Positions 1 to 11,917 of a DNA stretch of 24,446 nt are shown here, in pieces. The notes below the pieces were generated by a model, which was not told the DNA's origin, made no database searches, and saw nothing but the letters and a program-made list of their open reading frames with translations. The position numbers and the translations under genes are program-made. Numbering within the stretch: the first letter of the stretch is position 1; the number at the start of each line of letters is the position of its first letter. Source of the stretch: Sphacelaria rigidula (taxonomy: Eukaryota > Phaeophyceae > Sphacelariales); assembly GCA_964200075.2 (NCBI GenBank), contig CAXNAA020000204.1:1-24446 (forward strand). The letters run 5' to 3'.

Positions 1-291
1 CACCAGGATGTAGGAGCATTCGACTGGGGGGGGGGGGGGGGGGGGGGGGACAGAGGGAAAAACAAATGGGGATTGGCTGTAGCAAAACCGAAGTGAACAG
101 AGGAAAATAAAAACAAGCTCACTAACTGATTCAAAATGAGGTTCCCCACACACCGCACGTGCCTGAAATAAGTACAAACGGAACAGATGAGTAATGAATC
201 GAACGTACCGATTACGGTGGCAACGAAACAAGCGCTCTGTCCAGTACAAATCAGACACTGCAGTCTCACTATACACGGGACAAGAACTCAC
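1..291 (-). other. Partial intron 14, running to or past the left edge
   Basis: Starts with the donor GTGAGT after exon 14. A 24-base C-run in the transcript (G at 26-49) ends in an AG. If used, it would open a phase-0 exon of about 8 codons (SNAPTSW) before the edge. That peptide is not recognisable as Hsp110, so no exon is called. Confidence 0.6.
26..49. repeat. G homopolymer (24)
   Basis: Uninterrupted G on the plus strand; a C-run followed by AG on the transcript strand. Confidence 0.9.
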
Positions 292-387
292 CGGATTCTT
301 CGATGGTGGGAAGTTAGCCTGTTGGTCGAGCTTCTGGAACAACCATTTTTCTGCGGTCTTAGCGCAGTCTCGCACCTTGCTCTTTTC
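292..387 (-). CDS. HSP110: Hsp110 exon 14: last exon recognised in window
   Basis: 32 codons, EKSKVRDCAKTAEKWLFQKL, then DQQANFPPSKNP. It matches the Hsp110 helix with A-E-x-WL, then the proline-rich turn before the last helix. The acceptor is TACAG|GAA and the donor CCG|GTGAGT; phase 0. The C-terminal exon or exons are not identified. Confidence 0.93.
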
Positions 388-3300
388 CTGTACAGGGACA
401 ACACGTAGAGTACTCTTCAGTGCCGTGCATTATTTCCTTTCAAAAACTTGACGCGCCACGGCTCTCCGCACAGTATAGGTGGGCCGAGCGCCTTGTCCAA
501 CAGCGTATACACTACACAGCGTACTACCGCAACACATGATTCCGGAGAGTAAATACCCGCGTCTTTTCCTTCACCATTGCACTCGTGAAAACTCTGAGGT
601 TCAAGTTTTTAACTGCTAACTTCTCAAGAGGTCGCAAGGCCTACAAGTCGCCAATTTTGAATATACCTCCTGGATGATGACTTTCGTGTTTGATTTCAGC
701 ACCCCGCGGGCATCGGTGCTACATCGTACATCACCCCCGAGGAAGATTCATGTTCCACGCCCGAAAACTCGACCAGGGACGACGAAGACCACAACACTCG
801 GAAGTACACAAGACATACCTCCTGGTCGATGTGGGCATACGCCTCATCGGAAGAGTTGACGAACTTGATGTAACTGTCAATCACTCTCTGCAACTCGGTC
901 GCGCAATCCTAGAGCATGGCACGAAGGACAAGACGAAAAAATTAGCAAGTTCGATTATTATTATCATCATCATCATTCAACATGAAGTTTCACTGGCGAT
1001 ACAGTAGATTTTTCACCTCAACACAAAAACAAACGGCTAACTTCACAACTTCCCCGGTAAAGAAATACATGGGGGCTCAATCCACCTCCCACTCGTAAGG
1101 CGGTAAGGCTTTGCTCGCACTACGTATATCGCCTGCAATGAAACGCATACATGAGCATCCAACCATGCAAAATCACACCGACACGCATACGACAAGACAG
1201 GATTGGGAACACCGCAAAACAATAAGATGGGACACGTGTTGGAATCGAAGCCAATCAACCAAAACAACGAGGCCGTCCTTGTCACATGTCAGCTTCAGTC
1301 TCACCTGCCGGTTGGTTGCCTCGTACATCCTCTTCTCTATGGGCTCGCCCAAGTCCGTGAGTTCCTTCAACTTAGCAGTGTACACCGACTTCGAGCTGTC
1401 GAACCCTTCGTCTGAGTAAAGCCTAATTCCGACAAAAAACACAGGCGGGCAAGCGGGGGCGGGGGTGATACTCAATTCCATTGAACAGAATAATCGAAGA
1501 ACAATGAATCAAGAAATGGGGAGACATGGAATATACGTTTCTATGTTTTCATCGGGACTGGTGCCCGAGAACTGAACGGAGAGTCTCATTCTATAGCCGT
1601 TGCGCGGGGCATTTGTTGAAGGCCGTTCCAAACGCGTACCACGAAACTCGTTCGACGTCACTGCAGGATCAGCGCGCATCAAACCAACTCATTTGACCTT
1701 CAAAATCAGCACGCATGAATTGGAACATGACCATCTTTGTCGGCCGTACGAAGGGGTTACGATTCTTCCTCCACCACAGTGATACCGTCGTCACGTGTGG
1801 ATGTGCCGTATCACCGTCTGACACGAGTCATATTCCCGCTCGTCTCCTTCCCCAACAAGGCAAGAGTCTGTGATTCAGATCTTGCTGATTCACCACTCTC
1901 GCCATTGGCCATATAAACCGAAACAGGCGAGCTGATCTTGCATTACACACCCACCCTATATTCTACCACAAATTCGATAATAATTTCATCAACTGCACAC
2001 ACGGTCATCTGTCTGGCGTCCATCACATACGTGAAATCTCCATCGGAAGGCGTGAGTTAACGTCATGTGGTGGTGATATGATGGGCTTCGACATTTTTTA
2101 CATGCAATTTGCCTCAAATATCTGGTATCAGTGTACAAAATATATCAATAGTCAGCGCCAAAAAGTACGGATTCCCCACACCCCCGTTTCGAAACGTATA
2201 AGTATGGGCAAGCGTCCCGCTCCGAGTTTTGAGAGTTGTTGCCACGTCTCCAACGCGCAGGTTGATGTTCGCAGATTCATGTTGCAGTCAACCTCCCTCC
2301 TTCCCCTCCCCTTCCTCCCTTCCCCCTTCATTAATCTCACCAATCCTCGGCGTCCTTGAGCTTTCCACCGAACCTGTCAGCCTCCTCCCCCTCAACGTAG
2401 GGTCTAAGCGATCCCACAACCTTATCGCGCATGAGATACACATAGCTTTCCAACTCGTTACGCTTGTCCGCTGTTTCTCTGAGGACTCGGTCCTGTATTT
2501 TTCAAGAGGGAGGGGAGGGAGTGGAGGTAGAGGAGCGAAAGTGACACCCCAAGACAAGTAGCCATGACATTGTACAGTAGTCAGCGTAGTGTATGCAGAA
2601 GTCGTAATTACTCAGTTTCTCGAAGATTTTTCAAAGTTGTTTCGCTTGCCACGGCTCATCACAGTGACTGTTGGATGCCAGAAAATCGGCATCTAGAACT
2701 CCACCCCCAGCCCAGAGTCGTACCGATCACCTTCGAAGAACTTTAAAAAAATCTTCGCAGGAGGGGCACATGGTGATCTTGGCAGGGTGTGCGTGGGAAA
2801 AGCTCAAATCGGCGACGACGGCGCGGATTATTTTAGCTAAAAATGCGTGCTCCAGCAAGATGGAAACAGACGGTCAGCCCTTCGCGGACCCGAATTTGAT
2901 CTTTTCACACCGTGGACAACAGAATACAATGTCGACGGGTGTACCGCGTACAGTATGAGATATATCGCCTAATGCAACAAGTCGATATCGGAAGCAGTAC
3001 ACCTTTTTGATGACGTAATTCACCACCCAATGAGAGGTGGTCTTTCCTCATCAGGCATGTTTTGGCCGCGATGAGTCAACGACAAACTTGCGTGAGTTCT
3101 ACTAGATCACAATCTCCCATGAACCTCATCAGCTATACTCACATCAGTATATTACTCCACTGACTGGGTGCGAGGTCACGGCAGGAATAGCGCGGCCATG
3201 ACGGACTCGCGATTTTGTGTTCGTACCTGGTTGGCCATCTGCGCTTCCATCAACACCGCCTCATCTATCTGGGTCTTTGTCCATGCGGCCGTCTTGGGGT

Positions 3301-6300
3301 CAACCTTCAAAGGAACCTGCTTGACATATAGGAATGCAAAATCGGTTTCTGCAGATTCATTTTCGACAAAAAAAATAGTATCGAATGCGAATCATTTCTC
3401 ATCATATCTATACACGTATGCATGTATAACAAAACACAGGGCGATTATATATCCAAATATCTCCTCACGATCCATCCAGGGTGCGCATACATCTTAAACA
3501 AAGACCGCGAGAATGGTCCATCTAAATCATGGATACTGTTTTTCAAGTGTAAGTTGTTGCCGATTTAGCAGATGGCCTACTCTCGCCGTGGGAGGTGAAC
3601 TTCGCATTCAACCCGGGCGGACAGACCAGGGACATCCGGAGCGAACCAAAAGGGGCTTACTCATTCCTTGCTTCTCTTAGTCGTGCGGCCACGCAAAATT
3701 CGGGCAGAGTGCTGAGATGACAGTCAATCTACCCAAAATTTGGATAACTCAAGTATTCAAATTCGCACCCAAGATACCCAGACGACCTGTACTACACATC
3801 CCATCGGGGCCGGTTTTGGGTTCAGGTCTCATCACTCCTTACCCCGTGTTTTGTCATCTTCCACCGTTTCCACCGCTGGGTCCCCCATAGAGGGGGTCAG
3901 ATGTGTGGCCAGTATAGTCGCTCATTTTCTACACTACTGATGAGTAGCGCTTTGTACTAAAACTGATTTCGAAGAGGATGCGAAGTATGAAGTAAGGGTA
4001 TGGACAGATGTGTACTGCCGGGGGTGGGGCAGATGGGTTCATGCACCTGCACGCGTTTCTCGTTTTTTAATGGCCCACCGTTCGCCCATGTGTCCGACAT
4101 GGTCTGTGAAGTGACATCACGAGGTCGCCAACGGTCACGTTACTCATCATATCCAAGTGATACTCTGTAGTCGAGTATTACCGAAGTGGCTTACCCAATA
4201 TTGGGAAGAGTTTCCGAGGTCATGCTCAATCTACCCGATAATTCGGGAAGAGTATTGAGGGCCATTCTTCATCTACCCAACTTTCGAGTAGAGTTTTGAG
4301 ATCATACCCAAGTGACACTCTATACCCAGGTAATGCCAAGACTGCTTACCCGGTGTTGAGTAGGATATTCAAGGTCGTATCGATCTAAATAAAATTTGGA
4401 CTGAGTATTGAGGTCACATGTTTGAGTGATACTCTATACCCAGGTATTGCGCACGATCGAACCACTGGGGACCGTGGGTTTGGACTTGATGTCCCTACAC
4501 CTTCTTCTTTTCTTGGAGCGTGATGATTTGAGGACCTCATGACCGTTCGACTGACGAAACCCATCATACATACCCAGACACATCGATATTTTGTACACAA
4601 TATAATTGTACATCACACAACAATATCAACAACAAAGGAACATAGAGATCATGCATTCCCCCGCACATATCCACCAATCGACAGCACATACGGATCAAAC
4701 ATCCTCCTGCACACATCCACCAATCCACAGCACATGTAGATCAGACATACCCGTGTACATACCCACCAACCGACAGCGCACACAAATTATACAAATCACA
4801 CGCACACACACCTTGCTGTAAGCCTTCTTCTTCGTTACCGCCGCCGCATCTTCCTTACCCACGTCCTGCCCAGCGCAGCAGCCCTTGTCAGCACAAGATC
4901 CGTTTTCGTCGGCTGCCTTATCTCCACTCTCCGGTACCCCTGCCCCAGCCGGGGGAACGCCGTTTGGCTGCGGGCCAGCAGCCCCGTCTGGTTCCGCACT
5001 GCCGTTCGAGGTTGGGGGTTTCTCCCCTTTGGTCTATTTTTCGTCATGTGTCATTGTGAATCAAGGGAGCAACAAAAAAGTCACGTCTCTCGTGGGAATA
5101 CGGATATGATTTTTTCCCCTACTAAAGGGGTTCACTGTTGATGAAGCCCGAAAAATAATTGGGAAAGATAAAAAATAATGAAATAATACAGGGGGGATTA
5201 GTGCACGATTAGCCTTAAGACGGCGACAGTGGATTGTGTCGGAAACCGCTTCTGTGTCGTGTCAGAGTGTAAATATCTCAAGGTCAAAGTGTTACGACAA
5301 ATTATTTCTCCCTCCGTCAAATGTGTGGTACTCCCTTCAACTTTTTTCGAAGGGGTGTTTTCTCTTATGTTGCTCTATGTTTCGGAGATATTCGCTCTCT
5401 GAAATGACATAAAAGCGTTTCCCGGAACTCTCCAAAAGATGATCGGTTGAATCGGCAACAATTCCACTTGACGAAAATATACATGGTCCAGATAGACGAC
5501 CCTAGCGATCGAAGGGTTGATAGTGTAAGGCGATCATCACTGCAGATCAAATCGCCAGATGATTGTTTCTTCCTACCGATTTTTGGGGGTATCGATGAGC
5601 CAGTTTCGAACCCGCCGGTGGCTCGACTGAATGTCGGGGATTGAGATCCTATCACTGAAAATGTGATGCCGTGAGCGGCGGCGAAATTCCAGGTCACGAA
5701 AGTTGACGGGATGCGGAGGTGCTGACAACCCCAGCTATCAGCCGTCTCACTTCATTCCTCGTTTGCCTTGTTGATTCAATACTCTGACTCGCTGTCGACT
5801 TGTACTCATCTCTCGAAAAACAGTGGCACCTCAGCAAAAACATCCGCTTGACACGTCAACGTCAAAAGGCTTCAGTTGGAGAGACATGAACGGTTATCTC
5901 AGCTGTAATGCTCGTGTTCACAGCTGCCGAGGTATCAACGGTCATGGCAGCTAGATACTTTTAACCGCACGCCGCTTCCCCCTCATGTTAAGACGAGTAT
6001 TATTAACAGGTGAAGGGTTGTGAAGCGAACCAGGTGTTTGTATCACAGCCCTCGTGGGAGTACGGCTGTGGCGAAGCCACGGCAGACTTTCTGCCAGAAA
6101 CTGACGTTTCTCGCCGCACAAAAATACCAGAACGTAAAAAAGAAACGACTCCCACGTGTATTTTGTCTCATCGATCAAAACTGGTTCCCTACATGGATGA
6201 TGACTATCGTCTAGAGCATACAATCGCACGGCAACAAGTCATACAGGAAAACAGAAGCGACACAACTCCAAGCTTCGAGTGAGGGGGGGGGACGTAGTTT

Positions 6301-9300
6301 CAACCAAGAGACATATACAAATGACGCAGACACACAACATATATCCAAATTTGCCTTAAAATCTATCAACTTCTCGACAAATCATTAGCACAAGGACAGA
6401 AAAACAAGCGAGACATCCTCTCACCTCATCCACGTCCATGGGCGCCTGCGCGGTTTTTTGTCATGGATTCAAGAACGCCGAATGGGTGCCAGTCGATTGT
6501 GGCAGGCAAACGATCCATTACGACACAGGCGGACAGGCAGACAGGGCGTGCAGCCCCCAGTTTGCGAAAACACAAGTGAGAAAAGTGAAACAAGGAGAAG
6601 AACGGTACGGGTGATTAAAAGGAGGGGGAAAGGGGTGCAAGCAGGGGAAAAGGCGAAAAAAAGAACAGAGGGGACAGGCTCGTCGTGAAGCGGAAAGCAA
6701 CGTACCGTCTCCAGGGGAGTCATACCCTGAATTTCAAGACCCATACTCTGTAGTCAAGTGTTCCTGAGAGTGCTTACTCAAATCTTGAGAAGAGTATTCG
6801 AGGCCGTAATCGACCCACTTAAATATAGAGTAGAGTGTTGAGGTCATACTCAAGTGAAGCTCTATACGCAAGTATTACTGAAGGTGCTTACTCCATATTT
6901 GAGTGAAGTATTTGAGGCCGTACACAACCTACTCAAACGTCGAGTAGAGTAAATACTTGAGTATTTTACTCGAGTACTCAAAAGTACATACTCTACTCGA
7001 CCTACCTACATACAATTATATAGTTCACTAGTTTTTTTCATTTCACTCGAAACTTGTTTCACCAGTCGCGAGAAAAAATATTCTAGCTACACCAACTCAC
7101 CGCTCCGGCAGCATCAGCTGCACCTGGCGCCTTCTCTTGTGCCGCAGGGACAGCAGGCGGCAAATCGGCAGGAGGAGGTACCGCCTCCTGAAGGGAAATA
7201 GTTGGGAGGACAGACGAACGGAGACAACGGGGGGAAAACGGTTCATCAGTGGATTTATATCCCACATCAATTCTTGTGTGGGACTGCAGGAGGTCCAAAT
7301 CATGTGCAAGAATCATAGGGGTGGGTCATCACGCAACAACTACTATGCCAGTGATGACAACCATCAACTCTTCTCCCCCCCCCGCCCCCATACGAAGAAA
7401 ATAAACATATTTTCCTGACGTTTTTTTCCCTTGGTATCCACTCAAGGCGTGTCTCGGCACAGCAGAAACGGCAAATTCCAATCTAATCAGTCATCAGATC
7501 AACATAAGTAAAGCTTGACACGAATGACTACCCATTAGACAGGGCTTATTTTTTTGCACCTGCACCTTTCCGATCGAATAATATGTCGATAAAAGACGGC
7601 CTTACGTTTAATTCGCCATGGGAACGCGGAGGGCAGGAACGTGACCAAACAGAAGTGGGAAGCTTCTGGGCTTTTGGATCTTAGATGAAATCACCACCAA
7701 CGGGAACATGAAAGCACAACCGGAACAGACTGCCACCAGCGAATGATGAGCTTCCTGCCTCATTCTTTGCAAGAACAAATAAAACATCCTGTGAAGAAAG
7801 TCCCCCGACTACCGGTGTCATAATCAACATATTGTCCAGATCTTCCTAGTTGGATCGTTTCGCCGTGCAATTCCGACAGTTTTTGAAAAAGAACAGATGG
7901 GATAAAAAGAGTACCACTACGGGTGAAGACCAACCAGCTGGAGTGATTTACGGCTCGAGCTTCGATGAGACCCGACATACCTAATGGACTCAGATCATCT
8001 CTGGGGGGTGTACTCATGATCATGCATGCCATAGTCATGAGACTATTAACCTCATCTTTGGGGGGGGGGGGGGGGGGCAGTATGCTCCGTGGGTAAGGGG
8101 AAGGCCTTATGCATAAATTACTTCACTTGACCGTATATCCGGTACGGAGGGAAAAGAAAGTGAATAAATAATCGTGGAACAAAGTTACGAATACCGTGGT
8201 CGGTTTGTTTCAACATCCGGCTGTAGAGAGGGGTCATGCCAGCATGAGGAGGGGAGGATTTAGGGCATTCTTGCACAAAATACCAACATTAAATGCGTGT
8301 TGAAAGCAGCAGCGGTTGTTCGAACGGGCTTACTATCGATGATTTAAGCCTGCTCATACCGCTTGACATCGTTTTTACACAAATTAAGCGCACCGCAAGT
8401 TTGTCGAGTTGTGCAGCACACCAGCAAGAAAAGATGTCAATTTTGCAGAGAACGTTCGGATTTTGGTTGTTTGGTTCGTTTTTGTTTGGGACAAGGGGCA
8501 GACAAAAAGCATCATGTATGAAGATGATGAAAAATTGATGAATGAATCAACCCTTTTGGGACCCATTGACGATTTTTGTTCTTGAGAATCGGCATTTTCA
8601 AATGATGCCCCTTCACAAAAACAAGAAACGTCAGTGTATGCCAAAAGGGTGAAGGAGTGGTTGAGGATGGATGGTTGGATGGTTAGTTGGGATTAAATTT
8701 CATATTTTCGGACAAGGAAAAGATATACACATACAGGTTGGTTCACGGTATCACCCGAAATTGTGTCATCAGCAAATGCCTCCCGCAATACGCACCCAAT
8801 AGTCGCATATGTGGTATCATACTGACCGCAATGAATATGAAGAGGGTGACATAGCGGGATTCTAGTTCAAGGCCGTAGCGGTGCCGCTCTAGACGACAAT
8901 ATGGAACAACCAATCAGCGCCCTTCGACCTGTTCCGAGATCTAATTCACGAATACCAAGCCCAATTTAAACACAATCTCTGCATGCTTAAAATCGTAGTA
9001 ACCGTCGTCGACACGGGAATCTAACGACAAAATCACATTTTTAAAACGCTCACTACGGGGGTCGAATTATTACTGACACCGTGATGCTTCGGTGATGTCG
9101 GGCGTTGGCGTCGTCTAATTTCCACTAATGATACGCACGAAAGACCCAGGGAGCCTCGTGACAGTGTCCCCCAAATCTGTTGTAGAAAAGCTCAGATCGA
9201 TCTCAAACTCGGCAGTTCCGTAGGTAAATTAATGCATAAAATGGAAAAATATATATTCTCGACAATATATCATAGTTTCTCCGTTCTCTACCGGCTTCCG

Positions 9301-11876
9301 GGGGTCCCAGCATGAAGACCCCGGACGGCGGTACAGAATGCCCTGAAAAATAATAATATAATGATGCGTCTCGGGAGAGTCCAAGAACACATGTACAAAG
9401 TTTGGTGGAGAAACTCAAGAACCTTATACAGGTTTTCTTGCCTTGTCGTCAAATTCACCCCAAAAGACGTTTCCATACTAAAACCAAGTAGTAAGAAATT
9501 GGACGTTCCGAGCCAACGTCCTCCACAAACGCGCAAACTTTCACGCTGTCATCAAGAGTTAGATCTCAAGACTTTGCATAAATATGCCATGTATCATTAC
9601 GCAACTTTTTACGGACAATGGTTTCTGTACTTCTTTACTCTTTCACCGTTTTTCGGGGGTCTGACGGGATCGAAGACGTTTTTCGAAGTAGTCTCCATGG
9701 TGGGACCCCAGAAAAACGGCACTACGATTATATTTCAATTTTTTCGTCAACTATCTGCCTCCGCATAGCCCGAGGATGGGCCCGAAAAAATTCTTGTCGC
9801 AAAACTCGATAAACTGATGATTGAAAGTCCATGTTCACGTCAAACAAGGCACAAAAACACCGTTTTGGTACTATCATCAAGTAGTTTTCTGTTTCACCGC
9901 GGCACGACAGGGTCCAGTGCACAAAATCGAAGAACCTCACGCCGTTTTGACGAGTTAGACCCTGAAATCTTGTACAACTGTGCTTCGAGTCACTGGGCAA
10001 CTTCGAAGGAACGGTTGTTCTTCTCGTTACCGTTTTGCGGGGGTTCGATTGGATCGAGGTTTCCCCCCAAAAAATGGGACCCCGGAAAACGGTGAAAAAG
10101 TCAAGTGAAAAAAAAAAAAAAATGACCTCCGGAAGTTGCATGATGACCTATAGAACATTCGTGCAAAATTTCAGGGTCGAACTCCTTCAAACGGCTTGAG
10201 GTTTTGCCGATGAGTGTTTTTCGGGTGATACGCGTGAACCAGCCTGGATAAGTACTTTAATGATGAAATATTCAATGAAATAATTGATCAACTGGTTGGT
10301 CGGTGATGAATAGGTAGTTGTTCGACTACGTCATTTTTTTTTTTTGGAAAAAACAAACACAATGTATCGATGATTTCGCCAAGTGAATTTTGGTGCTCGA
10401 TGTTTCAATGGAGGAGCATGTCGCATATCCCCTTTTGAAGGGGTGCACTATTCGACTTCAGGACCGAACAACGTCCATCACATAGGCTCATTATCTTGAA
10501 CCCGTGGCGTAGAACACCCATAGCAAGTGGATTCATTTACTTTCATCACATGTTCGGTCCATACGACGACGATTACGAGGAACCTCGACAGTGACGCTGT
10601 TTCGAGCAATAAAATTTACATGCAATGTCTACACAAACATATCTTCTGCCCGTATGTATCCAGTACACCTAGATCCTAACCGAATCGTACCTTTACGACC
10701 TCCTTCATCATCTCCGCCGACTGGACGTTGAACATCCCGTGGATGTCGTGTTTGACGTTCACGCGCACTTTCGAAAGCCCCGCCCCTTCGGGCACGTCCA
10801 CCTTGAACACAAGAACACCAACAAAAACGCACACAGACATGTACGAATGTCCCACGGTTAGGACGAATCATTACGACTACTCATCACCGAATCCACGATT
10901 CCTTCGGCCTGATAGCCCAAACTTGAGAAAAAAGTTGACCGCTGGTCCAAGGGGTATCGACGCCAGTTTTGCGCCATTGAACGTGTCTGAGTTGCGTGTA
11001 CCTGGGTTGCAACGCTGAAGACAACGCGCAGGAGTTGATTCATACGAGTCGAATCAATGGTACTAAAACCAAGTAATTTCCAGACAAATCATCATTCGTC
11101 CGACCCTTGGAATATACGAACTAAACTAAGGGTTCGTTGACCCCACTTTTTTCATGGAAACATATATGCGCAGGTGGTGAAAAACAAAATCTAACGTATA
11201 CACCAGACCCGTCAAAAAGTGTATTGCGTGCTGTATGGAAGGCAGTGCACATTAGGCAACGTAATCTATTGCCTAGGGGGTGGTATGAACTGACTCAACA
11301 AACAAAATCACGAAAAACACTTCGTCGACAACTTGTCCGAGCAGCTCTCGAAAAAACTACCGTAGCAACCGCAAAAAAAAAAGAAGGAAAAGGATTCATT
11401 CAATGATCGCTTCCCTATACCTTTGTCATCTGCATTTATATTCATGTACGTGAATGCTCATCATGTTGGTGAATGTTTCCTGACACGGGCATGAAAGCGG
11501 CTTAGACATATCGCTCCACAGAGATGTGCGTCTCTCTCGACGGAGGAAGACACCACCTGCTTTCTGTGCTCTTCGAAAAAGACGCCAATCACCACATGCC
11601 ATGTCGTTGTGTGCATCCATACCTTGAAAGTGCCAATTGTGGGAGAGGTGCCGGCCGGCAATTCCGCCGTAGTATCGTACGTGGCCGTAAGCGTGAACGG
11701 CTGGTCCATGTTGAAATTCACCCGCCGCACCTGTTCTCACCCAAGACGAGAAGATGGGATGAAATGGTGGTTATGTGTGTCGGGGCGGGGGGGGGGGGGG
11801 GAAGTGGGGAAACGCCCTGCGGTTTAATTTCGGGCCNNNNNNNNNNGGATGGTGGAAAGGAGGGGGGGGGGGGGGG

Positions 11877-11917
<41 letters not shown>

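Larger units (their letters stand above)
3320..4811 (-). other. Intron 9, phase 0, 1492 nt
   Basis: GT-AG intron with a NAGNAG acceptor. A 46-bp minisatellite lies next to the donor (4640-4795), then the TACTC repeat array (4141-4460). A weaker relative is around 3683-3790. The stretch 3320-3680 is AT-rich and unremarkable. Confidence 0.84.
5034..7100 (-). other. Intron 8, phase 0, 2067 nt
   Basis: GT-AG intron. It holds the TACTC repeat array 6735-7012, close to the donor of exon 8, and one copy of the approximately 80-bp repeat (5447-5527). The stretch 5530-6730 has only short open frames and no recognisable content. Confidence 0.84.
8734..10246. mobile_element. 1.5-kb terminal-inverted-repeat element with nested inverted repeats
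   Basis: The left end CAGGTTGGTTCACGG (from 8734) and the right end, reversed, CAGGCTGGTTCACGC (to 10246) both continue GTATCACCCGAAA. Weaker matching continues inward (TCATCRGCAAA, CCTC), about 60 bp in all. Inside are four related blocks of about 70 bp (9361-9430 reverse, 9550-9616, 9942-10010, 10123-10194 reverse) and two hairpins (9644-9720, 10029-10093). No transposase is seen, so it is non-autonomous or decayed. The target duplication is unclear (AT or ATA). Confidence 0.75.
7188..10690 (-). other. Intron 7, phase 0, 3503 nt
   Basis: GT-AG intron dominated by the 1.5-kb terminal-inverted-repeat element 8734-10246. It also has an 18-base G-run at 8060-8077 and a small inverted repeat GGACCGAACA (10461-10562). 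The stretches 7200-8000 and 8080-8730 show nothing I can name. The 92-codon minus frame at 7760-8038 has no recognised family. Confidence 0.85.
10802..11622 (-). other. Intron 6, phase 0, 821 nt
   Basis: GT-AG intron. A 257-bp terminal-inverted-repeat element sits at its 3' end (10853-11109) and a diverged single palindromic foldback at 11213-11283. The rest, 11290-11622, has nothing recognisable. Confidence 0.85.

Noticed and set aside
7760-8038. 92-codon minus frame in intron 7 on the gene strand
   Set aside because: It does not fit between exons 7 and 8, which join in phase without it, and has no recognisable domain.
9361-10141. Open frames of 92-137 codons on both strands
   Set aside because: They lie within the 1.5-kb inverted-repeat element; their length and mutual similarity follow from the repeats. 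Decayed coding sequence remains possible but unsupported.
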